From positions 122,290,314 through 122,354,313 of the forward strand of contig CM071568.1 of the NCBI GenBank assembly GCA_036426205.1: 64,000 nt of DNA, written 5' to 3'. Positions 1 through 10,806 of this stretch are shown here, piece by piece (the stretch's first letter is position 1; every line of letters starts with the position of its first letter). The notes below the pieces were generated by a model. That model made no database searches and was not told the DNA's origin. It worked only from the letters and a program-made list of their open reading frames with translations. Origin of the DNA: Ascaphus truei. Lineage: Eukaryota; Chordata; Amphibia; Anura; Ascaphidae. The position numbers and the translations under genes are program-made.

Positions 1-20
1 CTGAAGCGCCAGACGAGAAT

Positions 21-563
21 TTTCCTGGAACCAGGGTCACGAATGATGTATGAATGATTCCAGTAAGCTCAACTCATGTCCTCCCTCTTCCAAAGCATGA
101 CAAGTCCTTAATGTCTTTCTTAATTTTATTGCAGGAGTAGAAAACACAGGAACTTGTAGGTGTAGTGTAGGCAGAGAGTGCTTCTCTATGTGGGATGCTT
201 CTATGGGGTTAGACTATGGTAAGAGAGAAAGGCCTTACCAGGGGTGGATGCAGACAGGTCTGTACTCACTGTAATCTAGGGTGGAAAAGGAAGTGAGGGG
301 CAGGGGTCACACTAAAGGTTGAGTGGGACTGCACTAACTGTCAGCAAAAGACAGGGGAGAACATGGGAAAGTCCATTAACTGGGAGGACTGGAGAAGCTG
401 CAGTAGCAGTTCACTGATTACGTGCTCAGAGGCAAGAAATGCAACATTGTTGCATGTTACACAGGCACAGTGTGTGTATGTGGAACCAATGCCTGCAGCT
501 GAACTTAAGGAGCTGACAAGCAGAACGGGGGTCGGGCAGGAATGTGATTCTTGTTCCATGACA
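21..563 (-). repeat. 3' LTR of the BEL/Pao element
   Basis: This 543-bp direct repeat matches 5441-5971 with scattered small indels. On the - strand it begins TGTCATGG, and the + strand end is CATGACA. The indels distributed along it suggest an insertion that is not recent. Confidence 0.85.
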
Positions 564-573
564 CTCCCCGTCT
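564..573 (-). other. Polypurine tract of the BEL/Pao element
   Basis: On the - strand the ten bases immediately before the 3' LTR read AGACGGGGAG. All but one are purines and the run abuts the LTR start, the expected place for the plus-strand primer. Confidence 0.6.
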
Positions 574-592
574 GGTATCTGGAGATACCACT

Positions 593-3500
593 CTATAACT
601 GGAATATGTGGAACATATGTGCAATGCATAACAAAGATAACATCACATTCTCAAACAATGCAAAAGTCCATGTCCACATAGCGATGTGACACCGGCCGGT
701 ATCACTGGTATCAAGGTCCCTTGGCCAAGGTTCTTTGGCAAAGGATGCAGGGTGGATGCACAGCTCCAGGTTTGCTGGTTGCACCACAATGTCTTTGTAT
801 AAAAGTCTCTGGCACTGTTTCCTTTTAGTCTTGTAAGAGAACAGTCCTTTTGTCTCTGTAGTTTCACCCACAGAGTGTATCCCCTTGTAGGTATACCAGC
901 CGTGGCAGTCTGTTGCTCTATCACCTGGCGTTTGGCAGAAGGAGAGGGCTTTTGGCTCCTTGTGGGAGCGGATTACTGTCCCTGGAAAACTGGTTGTCGA
1001 ATGTAATCCAATAAAGGGGGCGTCGTTCAGGGAGACTCCCTGAAGCTGAGCGCTGGGGTTGAACATTACCCGGATTTGATCGGGTTCCTGAGGGTGGTAG
1101 GCCCCAGGTGATTGGAGGTACCGACATTCTTCGCCTTCCTCCATTAGAGGTGCTGGCTTTGCGTGGCCGGTAAAGAATATCTTCTGGATGAAGACCACAA
1201 AGTTGTTTTTGGTCTCTGGTTCCCTTTGTGGGACGCAGAGGTGCGAGGTGAACCTAGAGATGGCATGTTCTCCATTGTTTGGGAAGCGCCTCCTTGGTGA
1301 ACGGAATGGTAGCGGAGTCACCCAACTGCTTAATCCGTCTTTAGAGAGCTCCTTGACAGTTAACCTCGGGAATCCTCTATCTTCCCTCGATGGTGTTTGT
1401 TTGTCATCGTTCCTTGTTGTCTGGAACGCTGTGCACCGTATTTCATCGGTACATTTCTCTTGCACGAGAACATCTCCGCGTAGTTTGGTGAAACGCTTTT
1501 GTGTTTCTTTGTTGACTGCCATCGGGAGGTTGTTTTCTCCCTGGACTTGACGAAGAACAGTCTCTTTTGTCCTTGTAAATCCTTTTGGGAAATGTCTCTG
1601 CAACTGTCCCCTCTTACGTGTTTGAACGAACAGTCCTTTTGACACTGTGGCTTCGCCTGTGGGGCGCAATCTTTTGCGGCTATGCGAGCCGTGGCAATTG
1701 GTTGCTCTGTTGCTTGATACTCTGTGGAGAGGAACAACTGTACGTCTTAATTGTGCCCTTGCTCGCGGGAGTATTGTCTGATTGTTTGTTGTTTTTAGGA
1801 CGATCCCTTTGTCGGTCACCTTTGGGAGGTTACTCTCTTCCTTCGGTGGAATCGACTCATCATCCTTGGCTGTCTGGACTGCTGAGCATCCTAAGCCATT
1901 GTCGCGTCCCATCGGCGTGAGGATGTCTTTGTTGGTCTCAGGGGTATGACCTTGTCTTTTTTCTTCACTTGGCCCTTCGGTCACTTGGAGATGGCCAAGA
2001 CATGGTTCAGGGAGAGATGTGTGTCCACATTCTGTCACCTCTGTTCTGCGGGCATCAACGTAGTCTTGCCCGTGCTCTTTGTTAGTGCACGAGTTGCCCA
2101 CTATCACCCATCCTAGGTCGAGTCTTTGGGCGTATGGCGCGTTGTGGTGTCCGTTATGCTGTTTACGGACTTTATGTACCCTCATGATGTCCCTACCGAG
2201 CAGGAGCAGGATCTTGGCGTCTTGTTCCACCGGCCGGATGTGGTTGGCTATTCCTTTGAGGTGGGGGTAATGGAGTGCCACGTCTGGTGTGGGTATCTCG
2301 TCCCTGTTTGTGGCCATGTGGTTGCACTCGATGAGTGTGGGAAGGGGCATGTTCACTTTGCCGTCTATTGAACATATGGTGTAGCCATTCACTCTTCTCC
2401 CTGTGGTCTCCATTTGCCCTGCGCACGTTCTGAGAGTGTAAGGAGAAGCACCATCTTGTATGTTAAACATGTCGAAGAACTCTGACCTGACCAGTGATCG
2501 GTTGCTCTGGTCGTCGAGGATTGCGTACATCCGAATAGCCTTCTCAGGTTGTCCTTGGGGGTGCACTGCGACAAGGCATATTTTGGAGCAGGACATTTTG
2601 CCACCTTCTTTTCCGCATACCTCAGTGCGCTGAGATGTGACGGATGTTGACTCTCCTTCTTCTTTCTCCCCGCCATGCTCCGCTATGGAGGATGGGTTCT
2701 TGAGTTGGTGGAGTGTCATCGCCTCTGGGTGTAATGCTGTCACGTGCTTGTCACTCTCGCACACTGTGCATTTGATCTCTTCCTTACAGTCCCTGGCTAG
2801 GTGAGTCGTGGAACCGCAGCACTTGAAGCAAACTCCGAATTCTCCAAGTAACCTCTTGCGTTCCTCTAAGGACTTCATCCTGAATCCAAAGCACTTGTTG
2901 AGTGGGTGTGGCTTCTTGTGTATGGGACATTCCCTGTTTGGGTCTCTTGGTTCCTTGTCTCCGGCGACCGACTGATCGGGAGTAGTTTGGGTCGTGGGAG
3001 GCACATCCGTCCTGCGGGCCGAGAAGGGTGTTTGGGGGTTACCATATCTCGTCGCTGGTCTCTCGTTCTTCAGGCTGCACGCACTGTATGTGGTTTGCGC
3101 ACCTAAGATGAAACTGGGATCGTTCCTTGTCCTTGCCGCTTCGCGGATGAAGCTCACGAAGAATGAGAATGGGGGGAAGACAACCTGCTTCTCCCTTTTG
3201 TATTTGGAACCTTGTGAAAGCCACCTTTCTTGGAGGTTGAAGGGTAGCTTCTCCAGGATGGGTCTCACTCCACGAGCTGAATCTAGGGCGTTGAGACCTA
3301 TTAAGGAATGGTCTTTCCTTGCGAACTCCAGTTCTTGCAGCAGGTCTCCAAGATCTCGTAACTTCGAGTAGTCTTTAGTTGTGATCTTGGGGAAGCTCTC
3401 GATTCTTTTGAAGAGTGAATCTTCGACTGCTTCGGGGCTGCCATAGGACTCTTCTAGCCTTTCCCACACTAGGTCAAGACCTACTTGGGGTTGATGCGCG

Positions 3501-3778
3501 TTTGCCGTCCGAAGTCTCTGCGCTTGCTCCCTGGATACGTTCCCCAGGAACTTGACTAACAGGTTGAGCTCTTCCCTAGCTGAGAAGTCCAAGCTGTCGA
3601 TTGCGTCTTTGAACGTGAACTTCCACGTCCGGTAGTTCTCAGGGCGGTCGTCGAAGCTGATGAGTCCTGCGTGCACCAAGTCGCGCCGGATCATGTACTT
3701 GGCTATGTCTGTCAGACCTGAGACATCGGCGCGTTTGTCCCGTTCCGAGGTAGTTGCTGGGACGGTCTGCGCGGTCAC
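593..3778 (-). pseudogene. BEL/Pao gag-protease with a reverse-transcriptase stub
   Basis: The frame is open for 1061 codons and continues directly from the upstream ORF, separated from it by one UAG. Its first codon is GTG, so it is probably not an independent gene. Domains in order: a DUF1759-type gag region (about residues 45-195); cysteine-rich knuckles (about 284-350, including CFKCCG, THLARDC and CTVC); a retropepsin-like domain with LDDQSNRSLV (about 421-430) in place of the usual D-[ST]-G; and a further conserved BEL segment with DLGWVIVG (about 554-561). The reverse-transcriptase lead-in follows (about + 1000-1350: TPLPF, PNN, GHAK, YHPQ, SLND). The catalytic palm, RNase H and integrase are absent. 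Parts of the tail are duplicated (QTxxxDD and ATxCHG motifs twice each). The frame is intact, but it cannot supply its own reverse transcription. Confidence 0.8.
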
Positions 3779-3781
3779 CTA
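3779..3781 (-). other. In-frame UAG between the two gag reading frames
   Basis: On the - strand the order is GAA TAG GTG ACC. The upstream 384-codon frame stops here, and the next 1061 codons stay open in the same frame with no ATG at the junction. This is either one inactivating amber mutation or a stop used for readthrough. The sequence alone does not decide. Confidence 0.75.
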
Positions 3782-4933
3782 TTCCTTGGTGTGGATGCGT
3801 GATGGCTGCTGGCCGGTGTGAGGGGCTGTTTTCTCCCGCGTGGGTGTACCTGGATTGCGAGCCTGTTGTGGTGCATCCGTGTGCGCGCTGGCGTGTGGAT
3901 CACTCTTGTGGCTGTGGCTATCCCAGGCAGCATGTGCCATTGCAGGAACGGCATCTTCTCCTCGTGGGCCTAGCAGGTCTTCGGTATCTGTGGAGTCGCT
4001 CCATCCGTGTTGAGATGGTGCGCTGGTGTTTACACTGAAGAGGCTCCTTACGTAGTCTTCAGTGCGTTGGGCTGGATCCTCTGAGGCTATCCGTCTGTAC
4101 GGTAGCTCCCCGCCGTCCTGTCTCGCAGCTGCTTCTAGGACTTCGGCTTGGGCTATGGCGGCAGCGGCGTCCTCTTCTTTGCTTAGAGCCTCTAGATCCG
4201 CGTCTAATTCGGCCTTTCTACGTGCATTGGCAGCGGTGGTGGTAGCAGCGGCGGCGGCATTGGCAGCGGAGGCGGCGGCGGCGACCTGCTCCTCCTCTTC
4301 TATGCGCGCCTTTTCTGCCCTTACGGCTGGCTCTCTCCGACCATATTCGGCCCGGGCACGTGCGGCCTCCGCGGTGGCTCGCGCCTTGGTGGCGTTTGCG
4401 CTTGCGCTGGACGCGTTGGATTGTGCTGATCTTGCTGACCTTGATGAGTGTCTGGATGCGCTGGAGCGCTGCGATGCGGTCTCCAGGAGGAGCTCTTTTC
4501 TCTCGCTTTGGGCGTCTACGATGGCGGTTCGCACGCGGCTGTCTCGTGTCAAGTCAATATTGTGCTGTAAGTCCCTTTCTTGCAGGCTTTCACCGGTGTT
4601 AGCCCTGGCCAGGTAAGTGACATATGCCTCTGACAGTCTTTGGTAGCGTGCGTGATCTATCTTTAATTGAGTTATTGCCTGCTCGAGCTGTTGTACAGAG
4701 TTGCCAGCACCGGCTACGTTGCATACCCCAAGTGCGGTTGTTTCCCAGGCCAACTCTAATTTAGCGCGGTGCGCTTCAATGTCAGTCTCATATTTTTCGC
4801 GGGCCTTTTGTGTCAGTGTGACTGTCCGTTTAGGCCTTGCGCCTGCCTGCGCCTGTTGCAGTTGCGCGGCGGTCTCTGTGTCTGAGTGATCGCTCTCCTG
4901 CGTGATGTCTGGTGAGGCTCTGAGTTCTGCCAT
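3782..4933 (-). CDS. N-terminal coiled-coil part of BEL/Pao gag
   Basis: A 384-residue frame starts at an ATG (- strand, 4933) and ends at the UAG described separately. The N-terminal third is acidic and glutamine-rich. A long alanine/arginine/glutamate-rich stretch follows (about residues 160-270), with repeated A-R-A and A-A-A runs, as in an extended helix or coiled coil. The C-terminal part is Ser/His/Pro-rich and looks unstructured. BEL gag proteins commonly carry a helical region before the DUF1759 domain, so this is most likely the front of the same polyprotein rather than a separate gene. Several antisense frames over it (for example + 4062-4616) reflect its GC-rich alanine codons. Confidence 0.7.
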
Positions 4934-5440
4934 GCTGTAGGTGTGTGTAGGCCTTTTGCCAGTGCGTGTGGCGTGCGGTCTTTTACCTTGTCAGCGAAGG
5001 GCGTCTGTCTCAGATGGTGCCGAGCGGTGTCCTGCAGAGTGCAGCGTTGGGGTAGCTGTACTTACAGGTGTCCGTAGGCTCCTCACTGTGGGGCTGAGCA
5101 GCGGGTGGACTCAGACAGAGAAAAAGGCAGTTAGTAATTGTGAGAGAAGCACTGTTTGTTGCAAGGCTGCCATTCAGTTTGAGCTACTGGTTGTCTGTGA
5201 AAGCTGCAGACAGTGTGCAGTTGCAGAGGCTGCTCTGTGTAGTCATGGAGTCTGGAGTAGCAGCTCCTGTGAGTGTCTGTAAGGCACAGATATCTTTTCA
5301 CTGTTCTGTTTAAACTGCTGCTTGTTTTGCAGAAAGCTGTAGCAGTTTGCTGTATAGCTGTGTAGAGCTGCACTTTTGTAGCATGAAGGCTGTGAGTGAT
5401 AGCTTCTGCGTAGACCTCTAATACACGGTCTCTCTCTTAC
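4934..5440 (-). other. Leader between 5' LTR and gag of the BEL/Pao element
   Basis: This half-kilobase is the untranslated leader on the - strand. It is GT/CT-rich, has no frame worth calling, and shows no obvious 18-nt tRNA complement next to the LTR. Confidence 0.6.
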
Positions 5441-5971
5441 TTTCCTGGAACCAGGGTCACGAATGATGTATGAATGATTCCAGTAAGCCAACTATGTCCT
5501 CCCTCTTCAAAGCATGACAAGTCCTTATGGCTTTCTTAATTTTATTGCAGGAGTAGAAAACACAGGAACTTGTAGGTGTAGTGTAGGCGAGAGTGCTTCT
5601 CTATGTGGGATGTTTATGGGGTTAGACTATGGTAAGAGAGAAAGGGCTTACCAGGGGTGGATGCAGACAGGGTCTGTACTCACGTAATCTAGGGTGGAAA
5701 AGGGAAGTGAGGGGCAGGGGTCACACTAACGGTGAGTGGGACTGCACTAACTGTCAGCAAAAGACAGGGGGAACATGGGAAAGTCACATAACTGGGAGGA
5801 CTGGAGAAGCTGCAGTAGCAGTTCCCTGATTATGGCTCAGAGGCAGAAATGCAACATTGTTGCATGTTACACAGGCACAGTGTGTGTAGGGAACCAATGC
5901 CTGCAGCTGAACTTAAGGAGCTGACAAGCAGAAGGGGGGTCGGGCCGGAATGTGATTCTTGTTCCATGACA
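5441..5971 (-). repeat. 5' LTR of the BEL/Pao element
   Basis: This is the 531-bp partner of 21-563. Its outer edge (CATGACA) is followed directly by the AGAAT target duplication at 5972-5976. Confidence 0.85.
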
Positions 5972-6469
5972 AGAATGTAACACAACGCCAAATAATGCAG
6001 CTTGCTTTGTTTTCAAAATATAAATAATACACTTATATTAATAACTAGCTGAGAGACCCGGCGTTGCCCGGGATGTGTAATGTTCCGTTCTCTCTCCCTC
6101 CTCCCCTTCCTCGTTTGTCCCCCCATTCACATAATCCAGTCCCCCCTCCCTCCTTTACAGCTTCATGTAGCGTGTGTGCGTCAGTCACTGTGTGTTTGCG
6201 CGCGCGTCAGGAGTCTGAGGCAGAAACACCAACACACACAGAACGACTGAAGCCACCACAGTCAGGTGTGCGTGTGGTGCCTAGTCGTGTGTGGTGGTGC
6301 TGTGGTAGTCAGGGTTTGTGTGGGTCAGTCAGTGTGTGCGTGCGGCAGTCAGTCAGTGGTGTGCGCGTGCGGGAAGTACAGTGTGTGTGTGTGTGGGGGT
6401 GAGACCTGGCGTTGCCGTGAGTAAAATTTCCCGTCCCTTCTCTCTCGTGTTCCCCAGAGGGGAGGGCAA

Positions 6470-7025
6470 CGAAACAGGTGGACAGAGGGGGGGGGGGAAG
6501 ATGGGGGGGGACAGACAAGTGGACAGGAGGGGTGTGGGGAGGACAGTGGACAGGGGGGGGGGGGGGGACAGTGGACAACGGATGGGGGGGGGACAGTGGA
6601 CAGGAGGGAGGGCAGGGACGAGTGGACAGGGGGGGGGGGACAGTAGGACAGGAGGGGGGGAAGTGGACAGGAGGGACGGACAGTGGACAGGAGGGGGGGC
6701 AGTGGACAGGAGAGGGGGAGGGGGGAGGAGGGGGGGACAGGGAGGGGGCAGTGGACAGGAAGGGGGGGCAGTGGACAGGAGGGGGGGCAGTGGTGGACAG
6801 GAGAGGGGGGGGGGTGGACAGGAGGGGGGAGGTGGACAGGGAGGGGGGAGGGTGGGGGGGTGGACAGAAGGGGGGGCGGTGGACAGGAGGGGGGAGGGCA
6901 GTGGGACAGGAGGGGGGGCAGTGGGAAGGAGGGGGGGGGGCAGTGGACAGAGGGGGGGGGGGGCAGGGGACAGGAGGGGGGGGAGTGGACAGGAGGGGGG
7001 GCAGTGGACAGGAGGGGGGGGCAGT

Positions 7026-7026
<1 letters not shown>
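6470..7026. repeat. G-rich minisatellite (GTGGACAGGAGGGGGGG type)
   Basis: About 25 imperfect copies of a 17-22 bp unit combine GTGGACAG with a G run of 5-12. The + strand is strongly G-rich, with many closely spaced G tracts that could form quadruplexes. Confidence 0.9.

Positions 7027-7089
<63 letters not shown>
7027..7089. repeat. (CA)n microsatellite
   Basis: About 31 uninterrupted CA units directly follow the G-rich minisatellite. Confidence 0.97.
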
Positions 7090-7092
<3 letters not shown>

Positions 7093-7249
7093 TCCTCAGT
7101 TGATGCGACCTTTCTCAGTCCGTTTGGCGCCGGAGGTGGGGGGGGAGCGACACCTACCTGTACTTCCGTGCGCCGCCATCGTCTGACTCGGCGCCGCGAG
7201 GGAGGAAGGGGGTCCGCCATCTTACGGGCAGCGTGGCAGCTGCCTGTTC

Positions 7250-7530
7250 CCCCGCCGGGGGGGGGGAGAGGGAAGGTGATGCCGCTGGGGAGGGGGAGAG
7301 GTGATTGGAGCGGGAGGGGGGAGGGGAGGGGGTGGGAGAGGTGATGCGCTGGGGAGGGGGAGAGGTGATTGGAGCGGGGGAGGAGGAGAGGTGATTTGGA
7401 GCAGGGGGGAGGGGGGAGAGGTATTTGGAGCGGGGAGGGGGGAGAGGTGATTTGGAGCGGGGAGAGGTGAGTGGGAGCGGGAGGAGAGGTGATTTGAGGG
7501 GGGAGAGGTGTTTGGAGCGGGGAGGGGGAG
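7250..7530. repeat. GGAGCGGGGAGGGGGAGAGGTGATT-type minisatellite
   Basis: Roughly ten purine-rich units of 20-28 bp share GGAGCGGG and GAGAGGTGATT. Confidence 0.85.
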
Positions 7531-7549
7531 AGTTGAGTAGGTAAAGGTA

Positions 7550-7965
7550 TCGGTGATATGAATGCGGCAAGTAGTGAATATTTCTTAGTTGACCGTAGAC
7601 TGTAGCACATGTGAGTTGGTGTGTTGCGGCATGTAGGTAATGTAGTGAATATTTATACTTGACCGGAGCACGTGAGTTGGTTGCGGCATGGTAGGTAATG
7701 TAGTGAATATTTATTACTTGACCGGAGCACATGTGAGTTGGTGTTGCGGCATGTAGGTAATGTAGTGAATATTTTATTACTTGACCGGGAGCACATGTGA
7801 GTTGGTGTGGCGGCATGAAGTGGTACAGTGTTCCAGTGTGAGTAGGGTGTTGCGGGCATTTGAGGGTAAAGGTTAGCGTTGATTATTGAATGCGGCAAGT
7901 ACTGAATATTGTATTAGTTGACCGGGAGCAACATGTGATTTGGTGTTGCGGCCAGCGGCCATTTA
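7550..7965. repeat. About 62-bp tandem repeat (GTGAGTTGGTGTTGCGGCATG)
   Basis: Four to five units share TGCGGCATGTAGGTAATG, TAGTGAATATT and GACCGGAGCACATG. Unit length varies by a few bases. The 62-bp period and high similarity mark it as a satellite-like array, not a CRISPR; there are no unique spacers. Confidence 0.85.
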
Positions 7966-8029
7966 TAAAAGTATTGGTAAGTGCGTAGGTAATGTGCGGA
8001 GCGCACATGTCACTTGGTTGCTGCCATTT

Positions 8030-9075
8030 TAAAAACCAATATAAGAATTAAGTGCGTAGGTAAAGGTGGCGGGTTATGATAGAAAGTGAAGTGGTAGAGT
8101 GTTCCAGTGTTGGTGTGCGGCCATTTGAAAGGCATTTTAAAGGTAGCGGTGATGATTTAATGCGGGAAGTACAGAATAATGTAGTAGTTGATCGGAATAA
8201 AGGTAATGTGCGGAGCGCAACATGTGAGTTGCTGGTGCGGCCATTTATAAAAAGTGCGTAGGTTACGCTGGGGGTATGATTTGGCGGTTATGATTTAAAG
8301 TGTTTACACAGGATGGAGAAAGTGATAAAGTGATGGAGAAAGTGAGAAAGTGGGCATATTATATGTAAAGTCTGTGCGGTGTGTATCATATACAAAAAGG
8401 GCAATGTTAAAAGTGGCCATGTGTAAAGTGTTTGTGTGTGTGTGTATGATGGGATGACAGTAAGTGCGTAGGTAAAGCTGGCGGTTATGATTTGAGAGTG
8501 TTTACACAGGATGGAGAAAGTGAGAAAGTGGGCTTGTAGGAGGGGAATTAGAAAGTGCTGCATTTTAAAGTGGCCATTGGAAAGTGTTCATATACAAAAA
8601 GGGGAATGTTAAAGTGGACATATGAATATGTAGGAAGGGGAATTTGAAAGTGGTGGCATTTCAAAGTGTCCCATTGAAAGTGGGGAGGGGGTTGAGGAAG
8701 GGGAAAGGGGGAACGGGGGAAGATCCCCCTAGCTTCCTCTGCTTATCACCTCTCGGGGAATGTAACAGTGGAGGGGGCATAATTAAAATGTTCAACGTGA
8801 TGTGTTGTGTGTGTATGATGGGATGACAGTGGCCATTGGAAAGTGGGCATATGTAAAGTGTGTGTGTGTGCAGGGGAATTTGAAAGTGGTGCATTTCAAA
8901 GTGGTGCATTTAAAAGTGGCCATTGGAAAGTGGCCATATGTAAAGTGTTTATATACAAAAAGGTGAATGTTAAAGTGGGCATGTGGGCATATATAAAAAT
9001 GTCATCTGTGTGTTGTGTGTGTATGATGGGATGACAGTGGCCATTGGAAAGTGGGCATAAGTAACCAAGGACTCT
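8030..9075. repeat. Degenerate tandem repeat (GGCCATTGGAAAGTGGGCATATGTAAAGTG)
   Basis: Many imperfect copies combine GGCCATTGGAAAGTG, CATATGTAAAGTG, TATACAAAAAGG and GAATGTTAAAGTGG. ATGATGGGATGACAG also recurs. Units are shuffled, so the array has a higher-order, decayed organisation. Confidence 0.75.
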
Positions 9076-9310
9076 GCAGGGCATTGGTGTGTGTGTGTAG
9101 ATGAACTTACCAATGACTCTGCAGGGCTTCTTTGGGGGTATGCTGTCAGTGCAAGTGTGTGTCAGTGATGTCAGTGTAAGTTTTGGCCAATGACAGTCGT
9201 GTGGGCGGTGTGTGTCACAGTGGGGCGTACCTCTTGGGCAATGACAGTCGTGCTGGCCACGGACCAATCACATTCACCGCAGCTAGTACCAACCTTTGAT
9301 TTTATATATT

Positions 9311-10642
9311 AAGATATTATTTAATAATGTAATACATGGAAATTAATAAAGTTTGTTTTTTTAGTGTTAACATATAACATATTGTCACCATATAATAGAC
9401 CTGCTAGAATGACAACTTCAGTTTTGGTTTCTACTCTGAAAAAAACATTTGGAAATCAATGTGAGGTAAGGGCAGCATAGTGTTCTGTACAAATAGCCTT
9501 AGCACATAGCAAAAGAAGAATGGTAACTTGGCAATATGGAAGTAAACTGGCATTGTAATTATTACAGTAGATGCCACAAATTGCATTTTGTAGGTTAAAG
9601 CGGTGTCAGAACAATAGGCAAATAAAATGTTATGTTAGATAAAATAGATATACTGTAATGCAGCTTAAAATAATGAAATGTGTCAGACAATACATTTCCC
9701 TTTGTACTCTGTATTCCAGCACTATTCCCAATCATTTCACAATCACTATGTGGAGTTTCTTGTTGATCTCTAAAAAAAGAGAGACTGGAACTTAATTTCT
9801 GTGAGCTCCTCCGCAAAGGTAGACCTGAAAATCATCCGTAGCCCGGTTGGGTGAACGTTGTTTTGGGATTTGAACTCCTATGGAAAATGCTGGTATCCCA
9901 CAGGTAGTGAGCAGGGCTGAGCAAAGTGAACTTATAGGAAGTCAGACTATTACCTAGTAAAAAGTTGTTTCGAACTCTAGTTGCTTAATTTAAAACCGGC
10001 ATCCGTTTAAAAAAATTAATTGGGAAAGCAGCATGTGTTTGTTTCAAATTAGAATGTATACTAAACTCCACTTGATCTGCTCATGAATAGAACATTCGAA
10101 GAGCTACTGTGACGGTTAATTGATTAGTCCACTTCAGTGTATCACTCTAGCTGTGTTGGCATATCAGAGACATTCTGTGTGCATGGCTCATGGTATGTAA
10201 GATAATAAGCTCTTTACTGAATGGAGCATTCCGATTAGTGCCACATCTTTGATTTATATTTCTGACATCTACAGTATTTTCTTTTTACCGTTCATTCGTA
10301 CAGTTAGAAAATCATATTTAAAATGCATGATACATTTTGTATATGAAATTTGGTTTCATAAACAAATACTGTACATATTATATGTATACATTTGAAAACA
10401 TTTGTTCACAAAGGTAACAGCTCTACAAGCCATATTACTCCTGTGGTAGTGTAGATCCGTTGCAGGTTTTGATGTATTGTAATGATCCAACATGAAAGAT
10501 TTTCATAGGTTTACAAGTACACAAGATTTTGAGACCTCTCAGGTCTCTTCTTCACAGGTACTATACAAGAACATACCTCCTAGAATATGAAAACCTTAAA
10601 AGCAAATGTAAAAATTCTCTTAGAATAAACATTTTGTTGTTG
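9311..10642 (+). other. Sequence upstream of the KCNG exon, no gene seen
   Basis: This AT-rich unique-looking sequence has no ORF, RNA gene or clear repeat. It precedes a splice acceptor, so it is probably intron between a non-coding first exon and the coding exon. Confidence 0.5.
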
Positions 10643-10661
10643 TTTTGGTTTCTTGTTCCAG
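10643..10661 (+). promoter_or_regulatory. Splice acceptor before the KCNG exon
   Basis: A T-rich tract ends in TTCTTGTTCCAG, placing the exon start at 10662. A second AG at 10668-10669 (CTGCAG) is a possible alternative. Either leaves a 5' untranslated stretch of about 60-70 bases before the start codon. Confidence 0.65.
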
Positions 10662-10716
10662 ATCTGCAGCTGTTTTGCCCACTGGAGATTTTCTTCTGGA
10701 AGGAGTGGTTGTCTAA

Positions 10717-10806
10717 ATGAAGAAAGCCAATGTATCAGGAAATGGCATTACTGTCAGGGAAAGCAGAGCCCGACTTCACCTCCTTCAGATTCAAAAACCT
10801 GGATAA
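10717..10806 (+). other. Short upstream ORF overlapping the KCNG start
   Basis: An ATG at 10717 opens a 29-codon frame in a different phase that runs past both candidate KCNG start codons and stops with TAA at 10804-10806. It could lower translation of the channel if this leader is used. No conservation data are available. Confidence 0.35.

Larger units (their letters stand above)
16..5976 (-). mobile_element. BEL/Pao LTR retrotransposon, truncated in pol
   Basis: This is one complete insertion read on the - strand. Two LTRs (21-563 and 5441-5971) bound it, and the 5-bp sequence AGAAT occurs on both outer sides (16-20 and 5972-5976), as expected for a target-site duplication. The order on the - strand is 5' LTR, leader, coiled-coil gag N-terminus, UAG, DUF1759-type gag, zinc knuckles, aspartic protease, start of reverse transcriptase, polypurine tract, 3' LTR. 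BEL elements usually also carry full reverse transcriptase, RNase H and integrase. Those are missing, so the element is only about 5.95 kb and cannot be autonomous. Because LTRs and target duplication are intact, it was probably mobilised in this short form by a full-length relative. I found no convincing primer-binding site after the 5' LTR. Confidence 0.85.
5977..9310. repeat. Composite tandem-repeat element, unclassified
   Basis: Beyond the BEL element lies about 3.3 kb with no gene. It opens with a GC palindrome-like motif (ACCCGGCGTTGCCCGGG near 6056). A related motif (CCTGGCGTTGCC) follows near 6404. The block ends in an AT-rich tail near 9290. Inside are five successive tandem-repeat types, listed separately. 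The opening motif and AT-rich tail resemble repeat termini I have seen in other animal genomes, but I cannot name the family. Long frames on both strands here (for example - 6309-7610) are products of low-complexity sequence. Confidence 0.6.

Noticed and set aside
4062..4616. 184-codon Ala/Ser-rich frame on the + strand
   Set aside because: Antisense shadow of the alanine-rich gag coiled coil.
6309..7610. A 433-codon Pro/Ser/Cys-rich frame and several overlapping frames on both strands
   Set aside because: They follow the G-run minisatellite and CA repeat in every frame; composition is dictated by the repeats, with no domain.
7550..7965. Regular 62-bp repeats considered as a CRISPR array
   Set aside because: No unique spacers, whole units repeat, and the context is a vertebrate genome.
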